Shown here in pieces: positions 19,072 to 31,910 of a stretch of 64,000 nucleotides of DNA. This DNA is from Streptomyces sp. ATexAB-D23. Its GTDB lineage: Bacteria; Actinomycetota; Actinomycetes; Streptomycetales; Streptomycetaceae. Location of the stretch: NCBI RefSeq assembly GCF_000373645.1, contig NZ_KB892002.1, positions 486,932 to 550,931 on the forward strand. The letters are read 5' to 3'. Every line of letters starts with the position of its first letter. Within the stretch, counting starts at the first letter, position 1. The notes beneath the pieces were generated by a model. It had not been told where the DNA came from, searched no databases, and worked only from the letters and a program-made list of their open reading frames with translations. Both the position numbers and the translations under genes were made by a program.

Positions 19072-20249
19072 ACAAAGCTCCTGCTGGTGAGTTCCCGTGG
19101 TCGGGGGTGGTCCAGGGAGAGGCCGAGGCCGGGCGCGAAGACCTGGACGACAGGTGGCCAGGGGGCGGCCGGCGGGGTGAGGTCCACCGCCATCACGGGC
19201 CGGCCGGTACACGCGTGCACCGACTCCACGACCCCGTCGAGCACCTCGCCGAGCGGCCGGACGGGCGGGTCCTGACGGGGCAACTCCTCCTGCTCGCCCG
19301 TCGGACCGAGCGGAGGCCGCGGCGCGGGCCCCGAGCGCCGGAAGCTCCAGTCGGGGATGTCGTCACGCGCGCCGCTGATGGTGGAACCGCGGCTCTGCAC
19401 CGCTTCCATCAGAGCCCGTTCGGCGGCGATGGCCGCCACGGTATGACAGCCGGAACCGCCGAACACCTGCCACATCTCCGGCTGCACCAGCCAACAGGTG
19501 TACGTCCAGGTTCCGGGCACGGACGGAATCCGCTCCAGGATCAGCTCCGCCCCGGTCGCGCGCACCCGTTCCCACACCGGCCCGAGACGCGGGCCCAGTC
19601 GTTCCGGGGCCACCCGGACGCCGTCACCCGGTTTCCACCGCGCCAGGGAGTCACGCTCCACCAGTTCGAGCAGACCGTGCAGTGCCGCCTCCACATGGTC
19701 GTTGCCGCCCGCGAGACCGTTGGTCGTGGTGACGAAGAGAGGCGGCTGCCACCCGTCGTGTGCCCACCCCCGCAGACCGACAGCGGCGGCCGGCACCGGG
19801 GTCCCCTTGCCGGACACCAGGTCCCAGCCCTCCGTCCACCCCAGCTCGGTCCGGTCGTCGGCCAACGACGCCGGGTGCAGCGACAGTTCGGAAACGCTGT
19901 AACCCGGTGTCAGCCGGGCCGCGGAGCCGCGGTGGACGACCGGCACGGACGCCTCCTCGGCCACCGCCACCTCCAGGGACTCCACGACCGCGGATATCCG
20001 CGCGGCGCAGTGGGTGAGGCCCTTGCCCGCGCTCGCGACCAGCGTCGCCGCCCCCGGCCGTATCGCCGACCACACCGGTATCCCGAGGACGTCGAGATCC
20101 GTGAGGTCCGCCACGCGGGTCACACCACGCGCCGCCAGCAATGGCCGAAGACGCGCCCAGGTCTCCTCGGGCTCGATCCCGCGCAGGGTGCCCCGGGAGG
20201 TGACCGGCGGCGCTCCGCCGGTCATCCAGGGGGCGTGTGCAGGGCTCAC
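19068..20249 (-). CDS. YcaO-domain peptide backbone-modifying enzyme (probable thioamide synthetase)
   Basis: A 393-aa YcaO protein. ATP/Mg-binding motifs are visible: SAGKGLTHCAARISAVVESL (from residue 73; Glu90), HVEAALHGLLELVERD (185-200) and AAERALMEAVQSR (275-287). YcaO enzymes activate an amide oxygen by ATP-dependent phosphorylation. With TfuA they install thioamides, and no azoline dehydrogenase or E1-like partner is nearby to suggest azole formation. The C-terminus ends SRSFV without the PxPxP tail of azoline-type YcaO proteins. The GTG at 20249 follows GGGAG and overlaps the oxygenase stop. Confidence 0.93.
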   Translation of the reverse strand: MSPAHAPWMTGGAPPVTSRGTLRGIEPEETWARLRPLLAARGVTRVADLTDLDVLGIPVWSAIRPGAATLVASAGKGLTHCAARISAVVESLEVAVAEEASVPVVHRGSAARLTPGYSVSELSLHPASLADDRTELGWTEGWDLVSGKGTPVPAAAVGLRGWAHDGWQPPLFVTTTNGLAGGNDHVEAALHGLLELVERDSLARWKPGDGVRVAPERLGPRLGPVWERVRATGAELILERIPSVPGTWTYTCWLVQPEMWQVFGGSGCHTVAAIAAERALMEAVQSRGSTISGARDDIPDWSFRRSGPAPRPPLGPTGEQEELPRQDPPVRPLGEVLDGVVESVHACTGRPVMAVDLTPPAAPWPPVVQVFAPGLGLSLDHPRPRELTSRSFV

Positions 20250-21172
20250 CTGTGCTCCCTGCGGAGCTTCACCGCCGCGTCGCGGACGCTCCGCTCGTCG
20301 GCCTCGGCCAGGTGGTCCAGGAGCGCCTTGCGCACGGATTCCACCCGCTCGTCGAGGCTCCGGAGGTGGTGGTCGCGCTCGATCTCGGCGAAGGCGGTGC
20401 CGCCCATGAAGGAGGCGAGCAGGATGCTGGCGAGATTCTCCGCCGTGGGCTCCTCGACCGTGATCGCGATGTGGATCGAGTTGCCCTCGCGGGCGGTCGC
20501 GAAGTGTGGGGTGCCGTGTGGCATGTACAGCACGTCACCCGGCCGCAGCGTCGCCTCGACACGCTGGTCGTCGGCGATCATCCCGTCATGGAGGACCGAG
20601 TCGCTGGTCGAGCCCGGGTGGATTCGTCCGAACGTCCAGTCCTTCACCCCGGCGACCTGAAGGACGAAGACATGCGCGCCGTCGTAGTGCGCCTGCATCG
20701 CCGTCTTGCCCGGCGGGCTGAGGAAGACGAAGGATTCGAGTCCGCCCTGGAAACGCGGTTCCATGCCCTTGACGAGCGCCCGGATCCGCGGATGCCAGTG
20801 CTCGGCCTGGTTGAACTTGAAGGTACCGCCCGCCTCGAAGTCGCGCCGGATCTGTTCCTCCCGCACATAGCCCGGCAGTTCATGACCCACCACGTTCCGC
20901 TTGGTGGTCATGTCGCTGATCGCGGTGCGCACACCCTCGTTGAACGCGGTGAAGTACGGCCGGGAAAGCATCCCGCACTCGACCTCGTCCCACATCTCCC
21001 GCTCGGTGATCAGGCCGGTGAGGTCACTCGGGGCGCGGAGCACCACGGGCTGGTTCGCCCAATGGTCCCGGAAGAAGGCGTCGGTGTCACCGACCAGGTG
21101 TTCCAGCAGGGTGGGGGTCTCCGCCGGGCCGTCCTCGTCCCGCGGGGCGGACACCGGTGCCGCAGTCGTCAT
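20246..21172 (-). CDS. JmjC/cupin-type Fe(II) 2-oxoglutarate oxygenase (second copy)
   Basis: A 308-aa cupin-fold protein. The metal triad is readable as HYDGAHVF (His162, Asp164) and PHGTPHFA (His223), with the JmjC-like LQVAGVKDW between them and a ROXA/YcfD-like layout. Such enzymes hydroxylate side chains of ribosomal proteins, and in RiPP pathways they hydroxylate or otherwise oxidise the core. It shares overall design with the 21172-22038 product (VxxHELPG/VxxHKVGG, WPYF/RPYF, GDVLY(M/L)PHG), so they are diverged paralogues. The ATG overlaps the upstream stop by one base. Confidence 0.88.
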   Translation of the reverse strand: MTTAAPVSAPRDEDGPAETPTLLEHLVGDTDAFFRDHWANQPVVLRAPSDLTGLITEREMWDEVECGMLSRPYFTAFNEGVRTAISDMTTKRNVVGHELPGYVREEQIRRDFEAGGTFKFNQAEHWHPRIRALVKGMEPRFQGGLESFVFLSPPGKTAMQAHYDGAHVFVLQVAGVKDWTFGRIHPGSTSDSVLHDGMIADDQRVEATLRPGDVLYMPHGTPHFATAREGNSIHIAITVEEPTAENLASILLASFMGGTAFAEIERDHHLRSLDERVESVRKALLDHLAEADERSVRDAAVKLRREHR

Positions 21173-22038
21173 CAGCCGATCTCCGTTCGCATGGAATCCA
21201 GGGCGGTCCGCGTCCAGCTGGGGCCGTCCAGTTCAGCGACGGTGCGTACGAGAGCCGCCCGCACCTCACTGGTGCGCGCGTCCAGCGCGCGGGTGTGGAA
21301 GTGGTGCACGAGGTCCTCCTCCTTGTCGAGGAACCGCCGCAGCACCGCGTCGACCAGGTTCTCGGGCGTGGGCCCGGTGAGGGTGAAGGTCAGATGCATC
21401 GACCCACCGTCCAGCGCCACGGCGTCGTGCGGCCAGCCGTGCGGCAGGTACAGCACGTCGCCGGGTTCCATGGTGAACACGTGGGTGGGGCTGGAGCTGT
21501 CGACGTCCAGCCCGGCCTGGGCACCGATCTGACCGGGCGCCGCATGCAGGTGCCACTCCTTGCGTCCCTCGATCTGGATCGCCAGCACATGCGCCGCGTC
21601 CCGGTGCGGCAGCATGCCCTGCTGCGCCCCCGGGGTCCAGAAGATGTACGAGTTGGCCGCGCAGTCGGTCTGTTCGCCGAGGCTGCGGGCCAGCTCACGC
21701 GTCGGCCGGTGCCAGTCGGCGACCTGGTTCAGCTTGAGGCTGGCCCCGCCGGCCATGAGCCTGCGGATCGCGACGGGGTCGGGGAAGCCACCTACCTTGT
21801 GCCCGATGACATCCCGCACCGTGGTGTACGAGGACGCCGGCGGTGACTCTCCGCTCTTGAGCAGGGTGAAGTACGGCCACTTGAGCAAGCTGGCGTCCAG
21901 GCGGGCCTCGATGTCGGCCGAGGACAGCAGCAGCGAAGGATCGACCGCCCCCCTCGCGAGGTGGTGTCTCAGGCCCCATGTGGCCTCTCCCAGAAGCTCC
22001 TCCCGCACCGCGGCGGACAGGACGTTGGCTGTGCTCAT
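21172..22038 (-). CDS. JmjC/cupin-type Fe(II) 2-oxoglutarate oxygenase (first copy)
   Basis: A 288-aa cupin-fold protein with the iron triad in PHRDAAHVLAIQIEGRKEW (His145, Asp147) and LPHGWPHDA (His204). It is the first enzyme gene after the precursor, 77 bases downstream of its stop. It has an ATG at 22038 and a modest GGGG motif about ten bases upstream. Its C-terminal region after residue 225 (ENLVDAVLRRFLDKEED) is helical and may dimerise or hold the leader peptide. The target residue is unknown; Asn, Asp or His hydroxylation is the family precedent. Confidence 0.87.
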   Translation of the reverse strand: MSTANVLSAAVREELLGEATWGLRHHLARGAVDPSLLLSSADIEARLDASLLKWPYFTLLKSGESPPASSYTTVRDVIGHKVGGFPDPVAIRRLMAGGASLKLNQVADWHRPTRELARSLGEQTDCAANSYIFWTPGAQQGMLPHRDAAHVLAIQIEGRKEWHLHAAPGQIGAQAGLDVDSSSPTHVFTMEPGDVLYLPHGWPHDAVALDGGSMHLTFTLTGPTPENLVDAVLRRFLDKEEDLVHHFHTRALDARTSEVRAALVRTVAELDGPSWTRTALDSMRTEIG

Positions 22039-22115
22039 CTGCGATGTTCCCCATCCCTGTGCTCGGTGGAACCCGGGAGCGCGGAGCGCTCCCGGGTTTC
22101 GATCGACCGGAACGG

Positions 22116-22289
22116 TCAGGCCTCGTTGATCTGGCTCATGACCATCATCGGAGCGTCCTGGGACTCGTCGTGGTGCAGGACCGACGCACGCTCGGGGTCG
22201 ATGACGCCCTCGCCCGCAAGGCGGGACTCCGCCGGGTTCGCGACGAGCTCGGTGTCGTTCAGGGACTGCAGAACGTCACGCAGTGCCAT
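22116..22289 (-). CDS. RiPP precursor peptide of the YcaO/TfuA cluster
   Basis: A 57-aa peptide whose ATG at 22289 is preceded by GGAGG at 8-base spacing. Residues 1-20 (MALRDVLQSLNDTELVANPA) are a helical, acidic leader-like start. The middle contains RASVLHHDESQDA, and the peptide ends APMMVMSQINEA. It lies directly upstream of the nine overlapping biosynthetic genes and has no similarity I recognise to a housekeeping protein. The core is probably the C-terminal 10-16 residues, holding three Met, one Ser, one Gln and one Asn. There is no Cys, so azole or lanthionine chemistry is unlikely. A longer in-frame reading from 22313 lacks an RBS. Confidence 0.82.
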   Translation of the reverse strand: MALRDVLQSLNDTELVANPAESRLAGEGVIDPERASVLHHDESQDAPMMVMSQINEA

Positions 22290-22309
22290 AACAGCAACCT
22301 CCGTGTAGA

Positions 22310-22367
22310 CCACTGCCGATCAGTGGCGACGGGGCTATAACCGCACAACCTTCTAAGGAAACCACTG
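22310..22367. promoter_or_regulatory. Repeated CCACTG elements upstream of the precursor gene
   Basis: CCACTG-CCGAT-CAGTGG at 22310-22326 is a perfect 6-bp dyad, and a third CCACTG copy lies at 22362-22367. A minus-strand TATAGC near 22332-22337 could be a -10 element, but no good -35 is seen at the right distance. The repeats lie 21-78 bases before the precursor ATG. They are candidates for an activator or repressor site, or a 5' UTR hairpin. Confidence 0.4.
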
Positions 22368-22427
22368 AGGAATCTCTAAAATCGCAGGTCGGACGAGGGT
22401 CCCCCGGAAGGCCCCCGGACACGCCGA

Positions 22428-22458
22428 AGGGCGGCCACCCCCACGGGATGGCCGCCCT
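22428..22458 (-). terminator. rpoC terminator
   Basis: AGGGCGGCCA (22428-22437) pairs with TGGCCGCCCT (22449-22458) around a GC-rich loop that can extend the stem. It begins 23 bases after the rpoC stop. It separates rpoBC from the RiPP operon transcribed in the same direction. Confidence 0.85.
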
Positions 22459-22480
22459 CCGGTCGTATCAAGCGACTCGC

Positions 22481-26380
<3,900 letters not shown>

Positions 26381-26509
26381 TTGTCGTCAATCCCTCTTTC
26401 GGGGGTTCGAGCCCCCTCGCGTCACGCGAGAAATCGGGGCACTTCAGCAATGGTCTGAACGGGTCCGGGGAGAGCCGGCCGGATCACGGAGATCCGGCCG
26501 GCCAACCCG

Positions 26510-29500
26510 TCAGACCTCTTCGACGCTGCTCGGCTCGCGCCGGGACAGGTCGATACCGAGCTCCTCCGCCGCGCGGAAGACGTCCTCGTCCGTGTCACGC
26601 ATCTCGATGGACATGCCGTCCGAGGAGAGCACCTCCACGTTGAGGCAGAGCGACTGCATTTCCTTGATGAGCACCTTGAAGGACTCGGGAATGCCGGGCT
26701 CGGGGATGTTCTCGCCCTTGACGATCGCCTCGTAGACCTTCACGCGGCCGGTGACGTCGTCGGACTTGATCGTCAGCAGTTCCTGGAGGGCGTACGCGGC
26801 GCCGTAGGCCTCAAGGGCCCACACCTCCATCTCACCGAATCGCTGCCCACCGAACTGCGCCTTACCACCCAGCGGCTGCTGCGTGATCATGGAGTACGGG
26901 CCGGTCGAACGGGCGTGGAGCTTGTCGTCGACCAGGTGGTGCAGCTTGAGGATGTACATGAACCCGACCGAGACCGGGTCCGGGAACGGCTCGCCGGAGC
27001 GGCCGTCGAACAGCTTGGCCTTGCCGGAGGGCTGCACCAGGCGGGCGCCGTCGCGGTTGGGGATCGTGGCCTCGAAGAGACCGGAGATCTCGTCCTCGCG
27101 CGCACCGTCGAAGACGGGCGTGGCGACGTTGGTGCCGGGGGCGACCTGGTCGGCGCCGATGGCCTGGAGCCGCTTGGCCCACTCGTCACCGAGACCGGAG
27201 ACGTCCCAGCCGCGGCTGGCGAGCCAGCCGAGGTGGATCTCCAGGACCTGTCCCGGGTTCATTCGGGACGGGACACCCAGCGGGTTGAGGATGATGTCGA
27301 CCGGGGTGCCGTCCTCCAGGAACGGCATGTCCTCGATCGGCAGGATCTTCGAGATGACGCCCTTGTTGCCGTGACGGCCGGCGAGCTTGTCACCGTCGGT
27401 GATCTTGCGCTTCTGCGCGACGTAGACGCGGACCAGCTGGTTCACGCCCGGCGGCAGCTCGTCGCCCTCTTCGCGGTCGAAGACGCGGACGCCGATGACC
27501 TTGCCGATCTCACCGTGCGGCACCTTCAGCGAGGTGTCGCGCACCTCGCGCGCCTTCTCACCGAAGATCGCGCGGAGCAGGCGCTCCTCGGGGGTCAGCT
27601 CGGTCTCACCCTTGGGCGTGACCTTGCCGACGAGGATGTCACCGGCGACGACCTCGGCACCGATACGGATGATGCCGCGCTCGTCGAGGTCGGCGAGGAC
27701 CTCCTCGGAGACGTTCGGGATGTCCCGGGTGATCTCCTCGGGGCCGAGCTTGGTGTCACGGGCGTCGACCTCGTGCTCCTCGATGTGGATCGAGGAGAGG
27801 ACGTCGTCCTGCACGAGGCGCTGCGACAGGATGATCGCGTCCTCGTAGTTGTGACCCTCCCACGGCATGAACGCCACGAGCAGGTTCTTGCCGAGGGCCA
27901 TCTCGCCGTTCTCGGTGGCCGGACCGTCGGCGAGCACCTGGCCCTCGATGACCCGGTCGCCCTCGGAGACGACGACCTTCTGGTTGACCGAGGTGCCCTG
28001 GTTGGAGCGCATGAACTTCGCGATGCGGTACGTGGTGTACGTGCCGTCGTCGTTGGTCACGGTGATGTAGTCCGCGGAGACCTCCTGGACCACACCGTCC
28101 TTCTCGGCCTTCAGCACGTCACCGGCGTCGGTGGCGCAGCGGTACTCCATGCCGGTGCCGACGAGCGGGGCCTCGCTCTTGATGAGCGGCACCGCCTGAC
28201 GCATCATGTTCGCGCCCATGAGGGCACGGTTGGCGTCGTCGTGCTCCAGGAACGGGATCATCGCGGTGGCGACGGACACCATCTGGCGCGGCGAGACGTC
28301 CATGTAGTCGACCTCGGCGCCGGGCACGTAGTCGACCTCGCCGCCACGACGGCGGACCAGGACGCGGGGCTCGGTGAAGCGCAGCTCCTCGGAGAGCGTC
28401 GCGTTCGCCTGGGCGATGACGAAACGGTCTTCCTCGTCGGCCGTGATGTAGTCGACCTCGTCGGTGACCTGGCCGTCGACGACCTTGCGGTACGGCGTCT
28501 CGATGAAGCCGAACGCGTTGACGCGGCCGTACGAGGCGAGCGAACCGATCAGACCGATGTTCGGGCCTTCAGGGGTCTCGATCGGGCACATGCGTCCGTA
28601 GTGGGACGGGTGCACGTCACGGACCTCGAAGCCGGCCCGTTCACGGGAGAGACCACCCGGGCCAAGAGCCGACAGGCGGCGCTTGTGGGTGAGGCCCGAC
28701 AGCGGGTTGTTCTGGTCCATGAACTGCGACAGCTGGCTGGTGCCGAAGAACTCCTTGATGGAGGCGACGACCGGCCGGATGTTGATCAGGGTCTGCGGCG
28801 TGATCGCCTCGACGTCCTGGGTCGTCATGCGCTCACGCACGACGCGCTCCATCCTGGCCAGACCCGTACGGACCTGGTTCTGGATGAGCTCGCCGACGTT
28901 GCGCAGACGGCGGTTGCCGAAGTGGTCGATGTCGTCGGTCTCGACGACGATCGAACGGCCGGACTCGCCCACCGTCTCGGTCTCACCGGCGTGCAGCTTG
29001 ACCAGGTACTTGATGGTCGCGATGACGTCGTCGGTGGTGAGCACGCCGGCGTCCAGCGGCTCGTCCGCGCCGAGCTTCTTGTTCACCTTGTAGCGGCCGA
29101 CCTTCGCGAGGTCGTAGCGCTTCGGGTTGAAGTAGAGGTTCTCCAGCAGCGTCTGAGCGGCCTCGCGGGTGGGCGGCTCGCCCGGACGGAGCTTGCGGTA
29201 GATGTCGAGCAGCGCGTCGTCCTGGCCCTGGGTGTGGTCCTTCTCCAGGGTGGCGCGCATGGACTCGTACTCGCCGAACTCCTCAAGGATCTGCTCGGTG
29301 CTCCAGCCGAGAGCCTTCAGGAGGACGGTGACGGACTGCTTGCGCTTGCGGTCGATGCGGACACCGACCATGTCGCGCTTGTCGATCTCCATCTCCAGCC
29401 AGGCACCCCGGGAAGGGATGATCTTGGCGGAGAAGATGTCCTTGTCGGACGTCTTGTCGATCGACGAGTCGAAGTAGACACCCGGCGAGCGGACCAGCTG

Positions 29501-29995
29501 CGACACCACGACACGCTCGGTGCCGTTGATGACGAAGGTGCCCTTGTTGGTCATGAGCGGGAAGTCGCCCATGAAGACCGTCTGGGACTTGATCTCGCCG
29601 GTCTCGTTGTTGGTGAACTCGGCCGTGACGAAGAGCGGGGCGGCGAACGTGAAGTCGCGCTCCTTGCACTCGTCGATCGAGTTCTTGGGGGGCTCGAAGC
29701 GGTGGTCGCGGAACGTAAGCGACATCGACCCGGAGAAGTCCTCGATCGGTGAGATCTCCTCGAAGATCTCCTCCAGGCCGGACTTGGTGGGGACGTCTTG
29801 TCCACTGTCCAGAGCAGCCTCGACGCGAGCCTTCCAGGCGGCGTTGCCGAGGAGCCAGTCAAAGCTCTCGGTCTGCAGCGCGAGGAGGTTCGGAACCTCG
29901 AGGGGCTCCTTGATCTTTGCAAAAGAGATGCGCAGCGGGGCGGTGCTGGCGCCGTTGTTCGTATTCGCGGTCGAGGCGTTGCGCGAGGCGGCCAA
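26510..29995 (-). CDS. rpoB: RNA polymerase subunit beta
   Basis: A 1161-aa beta subunit. I chose the TTG start at 29995 (reading [17 protein letters not shown]) because GGAAGGA lies 7 bases upstream and the length then equals the Streptomyces norm; the frame stays open to 30100 without other support. The rifampicin pocket reads [20 protein letters not shown] and [12 protein letters not shown], the wild-type actinobacterial sequence. The C-terminus ends EPSSVEEV. Confidence 0.97.
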   Translation of the reverse strand: MAASRNASTANTNNGASTAPLRISFAKIKEPLEVPNLLALQTESFDWLLGNAAWKARVEAALDSGQDVPTKSGLEEIFEEISPIEDFSGSMSLTFRDHRFEPPKNSIDECKERDFTFAAPLFVTAEFTNNETGEIKSQTVFMGDFPLMTNKGTFVINGTERVVVSQLVRSPGVYFDSSIDKTSDKDIFSAKIIPSRGAWLEMEIDKRDMVGVRIDRKRKQSVTVLLKALGWSTEQILEEFGEYESMRATLEKDHTQGQDDALLDIYRKLRPGEPPTREAAQTLLENLYFNPKRYDLAKVGRYKVNKKLGADEPLDAGVLTTDDVIATIKYLVKLHAGETETVGESGRSIVVETDDIDHFGNRRLRNVGELIQNQVRTGLARMERVVRERMTTQDVEAITPQTLINIRPVVASIKEFFGTSQLSQFMDQNNPLSGLTHKRRLSALGPGGLSRERAGFEVRDVHPSHYGRMCPIETPEGPNIGLIGSLASYGRVNAFGFIETPYRKVVDGQVTDEVDYITADEEDRFVIAQANATLSEELRFTEPRVLVRRRGGEVDYVPGAEVDYMDVSPRQMVSVATAMIPFLEHDDANRALMGANMMRQAVPLIKSEAPLVGTGMEYRCATDAGDVLKAEKDGVVQEVSADYITVTNDDGTYTTYRIAKFMRSNQGTSVNQKVVVSEGDRVIEGQVLADGPATENGEMALGKNLLVAFMPWEGHNYEDAIILSQRLVQDDVLSSIHIEEHEVDARDTKLGPEEITRDIPNVSEEVLADLDERGIIRIGAEVVAGDILVGKVTPKGETELTPEERLLRAIFGEKAREVRDTSLKVPHGEIGKVIGVRVFDREEGDELPPGVNQLVRVYVAQKRKITDGDKLAGRHGNKGVISKILPIEDMPFLEDGTPVDIILNPLGVPSRMNPGQVLEIHLGWLASRGWDVSGLGDEWAKRLQAIGADQVAPGTNVATPVFDGAREDEISGLFEATIPNRDGARLVQPSGKAKLFDGRSGEPFPDPVSVGFMYILKLHHLVDDKLHARSTGPYSMITQQPLGGKAQFGGQRFGEMEVWALEAYGAAYALQELLTIKSDDVTGRVKVYEAIVKGENIPEPGIPESFKVLIKEMQSLCLNVEVLSSDGMSIEMRDTDEDVFRAAEELGIDLSRREPSSVEEV

Positions 29996-30156
29996 GAGGG
30001 GGTCCTTCCGAGGGCTCGGACTCACTACGCGCGTACCGGTCCCAAACTGGACATGTGGACAGATATCCCGAACAAGGGATGCTGAGTCCACGGTGCACAA
30101 GATGGGTATGCCCCTGGTGACGGGCAGGAGGCAGCTAACAGGCAGCGCAAAGGGTC

Positions 30157-30185
30157 AGTGTAGCCAAGAGGCACACTGATGTCCA
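30157..30185 (-). promoter_or_regulatory. rpoB promoter
   Basis: Minus-strand TGGACA (30180-30185) and TACACT (30157-30162) are spaced by 17 bases, close to the vegetative consensus. It would start transcription near 30150, giving a leader of about 155 bases before the rpoB TTG. This provides rpoBC expression independent of rplJL. Confidence 0.7.
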
Positions 30186-30497
30186 GTCGGGGTTTTCAGA
30201 GACCCACGTTGCTCTCAACAGCTGTTCTCAACACCTTTGTCCGGCCCTGCGCGAGCTGCGCTCTTCTTTACTGCCCGCTTCACCGTCGATCCATGCCTCG
30301 GATTCGGATCGATTCGGCGTCGCGCCTTGAGAATTGCGCGCCTCGTGCGGTTCGTCAAGGCCCCCTCGGCCCGGCCGGCCTCCGAGGCCCGCGGACACCG
30401 CCCGTCGGCAGCGCTCGCGTGCCCTACGAGAGGCGCACGGCGAAAGATCACCATACTCGTCAACGCGGGAAGGGCAAGGCACCCGCCACGGATACGC
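30186..30497. other. Intergenic stretch between rpoB promoter and rplL attenuator
   Basis: No gene is supported in these 312 bases. Short frames lack ribosome binding sites and conserved content. They form the untranslated part of the rplL-rpoB read-through transcript. Confidence 0.5.
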
Positions 30498-30533
30498 CGA
30501 AAGGCGACCACCCGTAAGGGTGATCGCCTTTCG
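30498..30533 (-). terminator. Hairpin after rplL (attenuator between rplJL and rpoBC)
   Basis: Bases 30498-30513 pair with 30518-30533 (CGAAAGGCGACCACCC arm), with one mismatch and a 4-base loop. It lies about 60 bases after the rplL stop on the minus strand. In this operon type such a hairpin reduces rather than abolishes read-through into rpoB. Confidence 0.8.
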
Positions 30534-30591
30534 CGATGTGACGCCGCGCCTCGCGGCACGGTGGTCCTGAGGAGTCAGATGACTCGCAGGG

Positions 30592-30975
30592 TCACTTGAC
30601 CTCGACGGAGGCGCCGGCGGCCTTGAGGGACTCGGCAGCCTTCTCGGCGGCCTCCTTGGCGACCTTCTCGACGACGGGCTTCGGGGCGCCGTCGACGAGG
30701 TCCTTGGCCTCCTTCAGGCCGAGGGAGGTCAGCTCGCGCACGACCTTGATGACCTGGATCTTCTTGTCACCGGCGGCGGTGAGGATGACGTCGAACTCGT
30801 CCTTCTCCTCAGCGGCCTCGACCGGGGCGCCCGGACCGGCGGGGCCGGCGACGGCGACGGCCGCGGCGGCGGTGACGTCGAACTTCTCCTCGAAGGCCTT
30901 CACGAACTCGGAGAGCTCGATGAGGGTGAGCTCCTCGAACTGGGCGAGCAGGTCTTCCTGGCTGAGCTTCGCCAT
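30592..30975 (-). CDS. rplL: 50S ribosomal protein L7/L12
   Basis: A 127-aa stalk protein. It has the N-terminal dimerisation helices ([20 protein letters not shown]), an Ala/Gly/Pro hinge and the C-terminal factor-binding domain ([17 protein letters not shown]). The ATG at 30975 is 84 bases after the rplJ stop. It recruits EF-Tu, EF-G and initiation factors to the ribosome. Confidence 0.98.
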   Translation of the reverse strand: MAKLSQEDLLAQFEELTLIELSEFVKAFEEKFDVTAAAAVAVAGPAGPGAPVEAAEEKDEFDVILTAAGDKKIQVIKVVRELTSLGLKEAKDLVDGAPKPVVEKVAKEAAEKAAESLKAAGASVEVK

Positions 30976-31059
30976 GACAGGCGTCCTTCCACTATTCGGC
31001 AGGTGCCGGATGTATATGTCGGCGGGCGTACGTGGGGCCCGCTGGACCGCTGAGCGAAA

Positions 31060-31617
31060 TTACTCGGCGGCCTCGGCGGGAGCCGGCGTACCGGCACCGC
31101 CCTGCTCCTCGAGCTTGACGCGAAGCGCTTCCGCGGTGCGGACGAACTTCGACGGCAGCGCCTGGAAGAGCTGCGCAGCCTGAGTCTGCTTGCCCTTCAT
31201 GGCACCGGCCAGCTTGGCGAGCAGAACCTCGCGGGACTCGAGGTCCGCGAGCTGCTTGATCTCATCGGCGGACAGCGCCTTACCGTCAAGGACACCGCCC
31301 TTGATGATGAGGTTGGGGTTGTCCTTGGCGAAGTCACGAAGACCCTTCGCCGACTCCACCGGGTCACCGGTGACGAAGGCAACCGCCGTCGGGCCTGCGA
31401 ACAGGTCGTCCAGCGTGTCGATCCCGGCCTCGTTGGCCGCAATCTTGGTCAGCGTGTTCTTCACCACGGCGTACTGGGCGTTCTCACCGAGCGAACGGCG
31501 CAGCTGCTTGAGCTGTGCCACGGTGAGACCCCGGTACTCGGTCAGCACGGCGGCGCTGGAGCTGCGGAACTGGTCCGCGAGCTCGGCTACCGCTGCAGCC
31601 TTGTCGGGCCTTGCCAT
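31060..31617 (-). CDS. rplJ: 50S ribosomal protein L10
   Basis: A 185-aa protein that anchors the L7/L12 stalk to 23S rRNA. The ATG at 31617 ([20 protein letters not shown]) has GGAAGGAGG upstream; an upstream in-frame extension to 31761 is the untranslated leader. The C-terminal helix ends in [15 protein letters not shown]. Confidence 0.97.
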   Translation of the reverse strand: MARPDKAAAVAELADQFRSSSAAVLTEYRGLTVAQLKQLRRSLGENAQYAVVKNTLTKIAANEAGIDTLDDLFAGPTAVAFVTGDPVESAKGLRDFAKDNPNLIIKGGVLDGKALSADEIKQLADLESREVLLAKLAGAMKGKQTQAAQLFQALPSKFVRTAEALRVKLEEQGGAGTPAPAEAAE

Positions 31618-31761
31618 GAGCGTCGGCCTCCTTCCGGGTGATGAGGACCGCTCAAAAGGCCCGGAAAGACGAAACGCCCCGGCGCAGGCGCCAGGGCGAA
31701 GCTCGACCGGAACGAAGTCCGGGAGCTCTCCACAGTCACCTGCGCAGGTCGTCCGTGTCAA
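31618..31761 (-). promoter_or_regulatory. rplJ promoter and L10-type leader
   Basis: A minus-strand TTGACA (31756-31761) is a consensus -35, though the expected -10 is poor. The following 110-130 bases can form several hairpins, for example CCGGA-N6-TCCGG near 31707-31722 and a CGCCC/GGGCG stem near 31675-31700. This is the position where L10 or the L10-(L7/L12)4 complex binds its own mRNA in many bacteria. The autoregulatory role is inferred from position and folding. Confidence 0.5.
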
Positions 31762-31910
31762 CGGATCCTTCGGTTGCCGAAACCCTTGCGGATTCCGGAC
31801 AACGACCAGCGGTCTTTGGCTTCTGCGAAAGAGTACGCGACCGGGGTCGCGCCGGGCAAATCCGTCCCGCTTCGGGTGGGACCGAGAGGTTTGAACTCTC
31901 CCGAACCCGG

